A stretch of 9,588 bases of DNA from JANNOG01 sp050329415 (GTDB lineage: Bacteria; Actinomycetota; Actinomycetes; Actinomycetales; JBBAYJ01), in contig JBHJOS010000128.1 in the NCBI GenBank assembly GCA_050329415.1, positions 1-9,588 of the forward strand, in the 5' to 3' direction. Of this stretch, positions 5,641-9,588 are shown in pieces. Below the pieces are notes generated by a model. That model did no database searches. It was given only the letters and a program-made list of their open reading frames with translations, and was not told the origin of the DNA. The position numbers were made by a program, and so were the translations under genes. How positions within the stretch are numbered: position 1 is the stretch's first letter; every line of letters begins with the position of its first letter.

Positions 5641-6747
5641 ATGACGACCAACGAGAGTGTCACCGGGACGGTCCCCACCGCCAGCGACGAGAGTTTCGCG
5701 ATCGGACAGGTGGCGTCCGCCGTGCTGGCGCAGGCAGACGTCGTGGCCTGGATCCAGGACCACGGTGGTCGCTACGTGTGGGTCAACGACCGCTACGCAG
5801 GGCTCCTGGGCCGCACCCCGGAGTCCCTCGTCGGGGAGCCTGCCGATCACGTTCCCGGCCGTCAGCGACTCGAGCTGGTCCACCGGCCCGGCGCGGGCCC
5901 GGCGGACCACCGGCGGTCCGGTCACCGACCGGTGCCCGAAGGGCAGGGACCGCGGCGGGTCTCCACCGTCGTCGACGCGGTCGACGGACCGCGCCACCTC
6001 GAGGGGTTCTTCTTCGAGGTGGCCGGTGGCGGCGACCGGCCACTGACGGCAGCGGCGTTCACGGACACGACCGAGATCGTCGGGGCCAGGCGGAGGTTCG
6101 CGGACACGCTCGACCGGTACCAGGACATGTTTGCCCATGCCGGTGCCCCGCTGGCCGTACTGGACTCCAGCGGCGCCGTCGTGCAGGTGAACGCCGAGCT
6201 GCGCGCGGTGACCGAGAGTGCGGCTGCCGAACTGGTAGGCCGACCCTTCTGGGCCATTCTCAGGCGGGACCGTGCCACTGCGCTGCGACAGGCCTTCTGC
6301 GACCTCGCGCCCGGGATCAATCGGCTCGTGGCGGACGAAGTCGTCCCGAGGGGTGACAAGCCCGCTCTGCGGTGCCGGCTCACCGTGTCACGGCTTCCCG
6401 AGCGCCCCGGGAGCGACTGGTACGCGCTGCTGGCCGTCACCGGACTGCGGGTCGAGCGCGAGGACCACGGCCGGGACCTGCGGGAAATCGAGCGTGAGGT
6501 CCTGTGCCACGTCGCGTCCGGCGCCACGACCGCCAAGGTCGCGGGACTCACGCACCTCAGCAGGCAGGGCGTCGACTACAACCTGCGGACCCTGATGGAG
6601 CGGTTCGGGGCGAGCAACCGCGCCGAGCTCGTCGCCCGCGCCTACACCCTCGGGGTGCTGGCACCGGCCACCTGGCCCCCCCGGATCGCCGACGAGCCCC
6701 TTCCCGGAGGCTGCCCCCGCGCCCCCTCGCGTCGCGTGGCCTCCTGA
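5641..6747 (+). CDS. PAS domain / LuxR-type HTH transcriptional regulator, likely with an internal out-of-frame segment
   Basis: A 368-aa cytosolic regulator. The first PAS domain begins near residue 30 (DVVAWIQDHGGRYVWVND, 33-50) and runs to FFFEV (123-127). A second PAS-like domain covers about 160-265 (MFAHAGAPLAVLDSSGAVVQ, 163-182). The C-terminal LuxR-type helix-turn-helix (about 280-337) has IEREVLCHVASGATTAKVAG, LSRQGVDYNLRTLMERFG and NRAELVARAYTLGVL. PAS domains sense small ligands, redox state or protein partners; the signal here is unknown. Residues 71-106 (5851-5958) are anomalous: the annotated frame is poor in PAS features and low in G/C at third positions, while the +1 frame looks genuine, pointing to two compensating indels or sequencing errors. 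It follows the GH5 gene by 104 bp on the same strand, so control of the cellulase locus is plausible but inferred. Confidence 0.85.
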   Translation: MTTNESVTGTVPTASDESFAIGQVASAVLAQADVVAWIQDHGGRYVWVNDRYAGLLGRTPESLVGEPADHVPGRQRLELVHRPGAGPADHRRSGHRPVPEGQGPRRVSTVVDAVDGPRHLEGFFFEVAGGGDRPLTAAAFTDTTEIVGARRRFADTLDRYQDMFAHAGAPLAVLDSSGAVVQVNAELRAVTESAAAELVGRPFWAILRRDRATALRQAFCDLAPGINRLVADEVVPRGDKPALRCRLTVSRLPERPGSDWYALLAVTGLRVEREDHGRDLREIEREVLCHVASGATTAKVAGLTHLSRQGVDYNLRTLMERFGASNRAELVARAYTLGVLAPATWPPRIADEPLPGGCPRAPSRRVAS

Positions 6748-6773
6748 CCGTCGCCGCTGCCGGCTGCGCCCCG

Positions 6774-6796
6774 GCTGCCGCCTACTCGGCGGCGGC
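6774..6796. terminator. Hairpin between convergent genes, possible bidirectional terminator
   Basis: In the 72-bp gap between the stop of the PAS-LuxR gene (plus) and the stop of gene B (minus), arms 6774-6782 and 6788-6796 pair around a 5-base loop, with six perfect central pairs and one G-T wobble. There is no U-tract. Its position between two convergent stops suits a shared terminator, but the stem is short for such GC-rich DNA. Confidence 0.4.
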
Positions 6797-6819
6797 GGGG
6801 CGGCGGCCAGGGGGTCGCG

Positions 6820-7875
6820 TCAGCTGCTGATCACCGCCATCGCGCGGTGCACGTCGACGCCGTCCACCCGCGGCTCCCCGCCCGCGACCTCGCCGAGGTG
6901 GGCCATCAGGTCCTGCTGCGGGCGGATGCCGTGCTCGCGAAGGTAGTAGGTGAGGGCATCCGTCCAGACCCAGGTCCCGTCGGTCCGGAACGTCATCGGC
7001 ACCACCGGTCGCTGATCCGGGTCGAGGACATCGACGGCCAGTGAGGTGGTCGTCAGCAGGACCGCACCCGCGTCCAGGTAGGCGGCGAGCCGCTGCCGCT
7101 CGTCCGGGTCGTCGACGACCGGGTGGTCGGTGTCGAACGAGGGCTGCCCGTCGTCGTCGATCCGGTCGAAGACGTCGGCGACGAGGATCTCGCGCTCGGG
7201 CGAGGCCGCCCAGAGCAGTGACCCGGCTGCTCGGGCCAGGCGCGTATAGGCGGGCAGATCCTGGCCCGTCGCGTAGCACTCGACCAGCGGCACGGTCTCC
7301 CCGGCCGCTGCTAGGGCACGCGCGACCGTGGCGGCGGTGGCCGCGCGGGCGTCGGGGTCGGACACCTCCACGACGTAGACCCGTCGCTCCTCGGGCCACG
7401 GGGAGCCGTCCGCGGGCCGGCGCCACGACCTCCACAGTCCACGCGCGGCGGCGTCGGTCGCCGCCGACACCGCCGCCGCGTCCCGTGGGTCCTCGTTCAC
7501 GTCGTCGTCCGCGGAACGGTCGTGCCGGTCGGAACCGAACAGGAACGGCGGGGCGAGATCCGACACCACCACTTCCGCCTGGCGCAGGACCAGGGGGTCC
7601 ACGCCACCCGCCGAGAGCAGGTCCGCGAGTCCGAGCAGGCTCTCCTCGGGCAGGGGAACGCGGTAGGTGAGTGCCGCGAAGGTGACCGCGCGAGCGACGT
7701 CGAGCAGGCGACCGTCGGCGACCCAGGCCCTGGCCGTGGCGAGGAGGTCGTCGGGGGCTCTGCCCGCCACCTGGAGCAGGACGTCGTGGCAGACGGCCAC
7801 GGCGAACGGGTTGTCGGCGAAGGGGTCGTGGGCTTCTTCGGGTGCGGACCCGGCGGGGGGCCTGGTCACAGCCAT
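6820..7875 (-). CDS. Gene B: uncharacterised protein coupled to the toxin gene, candidate immunity or accessory protein
   Basis: A 351-aa acidic soluble protein with no signal peptide or membrane segment; family not recognised. Residues about 16-105 are predicted helical (FAVAVCHDVLLQVAGRA, VARAVTFAALTYRVPLPEES). An acidic linker (118-132) follows. The C-terminal half has GLWRSWR (146-152), PWP (159-161), VYVVEVS (166-172), VECYATG (198-204), ADVFD (233-237), DVLDP (282-286) and RTDGTWVWTDALTYYLREH (297-315), shared in order with gene A (3009-4142). Its ATG overlaps the end of the upstream toxin gene by 10 bp and its Shine-Dalgarno lies within the toxin's last codons, so the two are translationally coupled. 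Toxin followed immediately by a small cytosolic protein is the usual layout for cognate immunity; at 351 aa it is large for that, so a chaperone, adaptor or second effector remains possible. Confidence 0.88.
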   Translation of the reverse strand: MAVTRPPAGSAPEEAHDPFADNPFAVAVCHDVLLQVAGRAPDDLLATARAWVADGRLLDVARAVTFAALTYRVPLPEESLLGLADLLSAGGVDPLVLRQAEVVVSDLAPPFLFGSDRHDRSADDDVNEDPRDAAAVSAATDAAARGLWRSWRRPADGSPWPEERRVYVVEVSDPDARAATAATVARALAAAGETVPLVECYATGQDLPAYTRLARAAGSLLWAASPEREILVADVFDRIDDDGQPSFDTDHPVVDDPDERQRLAAYLDAGAVLLTTTSLAVDVLDPDQRPVVPMTFRTDGTWVWTDALTYYLREHGIRPQQDLMAHLGEVAGGEPRVDGVDVHRAMAVISS

Positions 7876-9588
7876 GGCTTCTCCTCGTCATCGGTGGGGG
7901 GGACTCTGATCGTGGCGGCGTAGGCGTCGCCCAGGTGCACCACGTACTGCGGGGGCAGGTCGCGGTCGCCGACTTCGTACGCCTGGCCGTCCTGGGCGAT
8001 GACGACCACCCGCAGGCCCGGGACGTCGTCGGTGAGGTAGGGGAAGAGGTCGGTCACAGCCTGGGGTGCGGTGCCCGCTCGCAGGTGCGCCGGGGCCTCG
8101 CGATGGACGTCGGCCGGGACGACGTCCGCGATGTCGGCGGCTCCGGCCTCGTAGGCCCGGGCGAAGGCCTCCCGCCAGTCCGCCACCGCGGGCGCGTCGA
8201 CCTCGTCGGTCAGCGGTGAGCGCGGGAGCCCGGCCAGCGCCGTCCCGAGGACGGCGTGCAGGTAGCTGTCCCCGTCGGCGGTGGTGGCCAGCGGCAGTCT
8301 GCCGAGCGCGGCCAGGGCCTCGCGCTGCTCGGCGGTGAGTTCCCGGGGCTCGACGAAGTAGTTGCCCGACCAGTAGCCGCCGACGGCCTCGGGGATCTCG
8401 TCGACCGCCGCATCGTCCCGGGCCTCTCGGGAGGTGACGACGGCGGCGACGTCGGCGCCGGCCACCGTCCGCAGGTCACCCGCGGTCAGGGCGCGGGCGC
8501 GCTCGCTGTCGGTCCGCAGCTCGCCGGTGAGCGGGTCCAGGACCAGGGCCGAGTCCGGGCGCACGAGGGACCCGCCGGCCAGCGCCCAGCCCTCGGCCGG
8601 CACCAGCGAGCCGTCGGCGAAGCTGATGCCCTGCTCGTCCTCCGACCAGGCCCAGCCGTCGTGTCGCCGGGGCGGGGCCCCGGGGGCCTCCGGCTCCTGG
8701 GACCACCGCTCGTGTGGGGCGTCGGGCCCGTAGGGCTCCACAGGCACACCGTCCGGGGTGAAGTGGAGCGCCGACATCGTTCTCGCGTCGTCGGCCGGGA
8801 GGCCGAGGTGGTCGAGCGAGTCACCGACGCCGCCCGTCTGCGGGTCCATCCAGACGACCTCGCCGCCGTGGTTGACTGCCGCGACCACGTGTGCCCACGT
8901 CCCGCCACGCACCGCTACCAGGGCGGCGGCACCGTGCCCGAGGTCCCGGACCGGCGCCGCCACCTTCTCGGCGCCCGCGGTGTCGGCCTCCGCCAGGAGC
9001 GGCAGCGGGTGCCCCACGGCGTCGAGGAGGAAGTCGTCCAACACATCGGGGGTCTGCTCGAAGCGGACCCGGCCGGCGGCGCTCGGCTCGCCGAACCAGG
9101 TGGCCAGGGCGGACAGCGCGGCGTCGACGCAGTTCTCGGCGTGCCTGCGGGGCGCATCGCCGCCGCGGTGGGCGTCGCGGCGCGTCCCGGGGCCGTGCCG
9201 GTTGACGGCCGCCGGCCAGCCGAGGCGGGGGTCGGGGTGCAGCAGCGGGCTGCCCGCGTCGTCGCGGGGCAGAGCCGCGCGCAGCGCGCGCACGTCCGCC
9301 GGGTCCGGTGGCGCGGACAGGTCGAGCCGCACCCGCGCCCAGGTGCGACCGCCGAGAAAGGATGTCCTGGGAGCAAGGCGGTCGAGGTGGTCCGGTGGCG
9401 TCCGGGTCTCCGTCTCCGCGTCAGCCTCGTAGCCGCTGTCGCTGTCATGGCTGCTGTCGTAGCCGCTGCCGCTGTCGCTGTCGCTGTCGCTGTCGCTGTC
9501 GTGGCCGCTGGGTGCCCCGCCCGCACCGCGCGACCTGAGAATATCTCCGCTCGCCGCCTCGATCTCAAGGCTCCTGGTCTGCGGGTCG
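7866..9588 (-). CDS. Polymorphic toxin with papain-like Tox-PL domain and degenerate OTU-like C-terminus, 5'-truncated
   Basis: The C-terminal 573 residues of a larger protein; the frame stays open to the right window edge, so the GTG at 9332 is not the start. Numbering from the edge: a Ser-Asp repeat linker (about 29-52), an acidic Thr-rich stretch (53-66), then a Tox-PL (papain fold, glutamine-deamidase-type) domain at about 95-285. The latter begins PRDDAGSPLLHPDPRLGW (107-124) and shows ENCVDAALSAL (Cys153), TWAHVVAAVNHGGEVVWMDPQTGG (His233, Asp248; given as positions 230-253), matching the family Cys-His-Asp triad. Such domains deamidate or cleave host-protein side chains or peptides; the target is unknown. 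Residues 300-573 form a second region with DGDSYLHAVL (438-447) and a terminal QYVVHLGDAYAATI (547-560), resembling OTU proteases but with Ser for the catalytic Cys and Ala for the His. No secretion or repeat domains are visible; they would lie upstream. Gene B overlaps its stop. Confidence 0.88.
   Translation of the reverse strand, partial: DPQTRSLEIEAASGDILRSRGAGGAPSGHDSDSDSDSDSGSGYDSSHDSDSGYEADAETETRTPPDHLDRLAPRTSFLGGRTWARVRLDLSAPPDPADVRALRAALPRDDAGSPLLHPDPRLGWPAAVNRHGPGTRRDAHRGGDAPRRHAENCVDAALSALATWFGEPSAAGRVRFEQTPDVLDDFLLDAVGHPLPLLAEADTAGAEKVAAPVRDLGHGAAALVAVRGGTWAHVVAAVNHGGEVVWMDPQTGGVGDSLDHLGLPADDARTMSALHFTPDGVPVEPYGPDAPHERWSQEPEAPGAPPRRHDGWAWSEDEQGISFADGSLVPAEGWALAGGSLVRPDSALVLDPLTGELRTDSERARALTAGDLRTVAGADVAAVVTSREARDDAAVDEIPEAVGGYWSGNYFVEPRELTAEQREALAALGRLPLATTADGDSYLHAVLGTALAGLPRSPLTDEVDAPAVADWREAFARAYEAGAADIADVVPADVHREAPAHLRAGTAPQAVTDLFPYLTDDVPGLRVVVIAQDGQAYEVGDRDLPPQYVVHLGDAYAATIRVPPTDDEEKPWL
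7881..7886 (-). promoter_or_regulatory. Ribosome binding site of gene B inside the toxin 3' end
   Basis: On the minus strand GAGGAG ends 5 bases before the gene B ATG (7875-7873). The same bases are the Glu-Glu codons of the toxin's C-terminal DDEEKPWL, so ribosomes finishing the toxin terminate beside the gene B start, keeping the two products linked in amount. Confidence 0.88.
9432..9503 (-). repeat. 6-bp repeat encoding a Ser-Asp linker in the toxin
   Basis: On the plus strand five exact GCTGTC units fill 9471-9500, with diverged copies either side; on the coding strand they give (Asp-Ser)5 followed by Gly/Tyr/His-spaced SD pairs. This acidic flexible stretch separates the unseen N-terminal part of the toxin from its Tox-PL domain. 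Copy change keeps the frame. Confidence 0.88.

Noticed and set aside
9330..9332. GTG as the start codon of the toxin gene
   Set aside because: The frame continues open for 85 more codons to the window edge with a coherent SD linker and FLGGRTW sequence; no Shine-Dalgarno precedes the GTG.

Overview
This is a very GC-rich window whose codons end overwhelmingly in G or C. The proteins are typical of a cellulolytic, soil-type actinomycete (Actinomycetota): secreted family 2 carbohydrate-binding modules (CBM2) on Pro/Ser/Ala/Thr linkers, a GH6 cellulase, a GH5_1 endoglucanase, a PAS-LuxR regulator and a polymorphic toxin. I cannot name the genus from the sequence alone.

Left half, plus strand: (1) a 5'-truncated polysaccharide lyase family 14-like protein ending in a CBM2 (1-1065); (2) a complete secreted GH6 cellulase with a C-terminal CBM2 (1213-2628), preceded by a near-match to the CebR/CelR cellobiose-responsive operator and followed by an all-G/C hairpin; (3) gene A (3009-4142), an unrecognised acidic 377-aa protein with a PEQ-repeat N-terminus; (4) a GH5_1 endoglucanase with a lipoprotein signal (4256-5536); (5) a PAS-LuxR-type regulator (5641-6747), in which about 105 bp of the first PAS domain appears to be read in the wrong frame. 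Genes 1, 2 and 4 form a plant-polysaccharide attack set: one lyase and two cellulases, two of the three carrying a CBM2 and one likely tethered to the cell membrane.

Right half, minus strand and convergent: a large toxin gene enters from beyond the right edge (7866-9588, 5'-truncated). Its visible part has a Ser-Asp repeat linker, a papain-like glutamine-deamidase-type toxin domain (Tox-PL) with a visible Cys/His/Asp triad, and a C-terminal region with a degenerate OTU-like signature. It overlaps by 10 bp gene B (6820-7875), whose Shine-Dalgarno lies inside the toxin's last codons. This arrangement is typical of a toxin and its immunity or accessory partner.

The most interesting observation is that genes A and B are clear paralogs. 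They share a C-terminal domain with the blocks WRSWR...PWP..R.VY.VEVS and RTDG.WVW.DA..YYL.EH. B is translationally coupled to a toxin, whereas A stands alone between two cellulase genes. This suggests an undescribed immunity or accessory family with an orphan member embedded in a cellulose-degradation locus.
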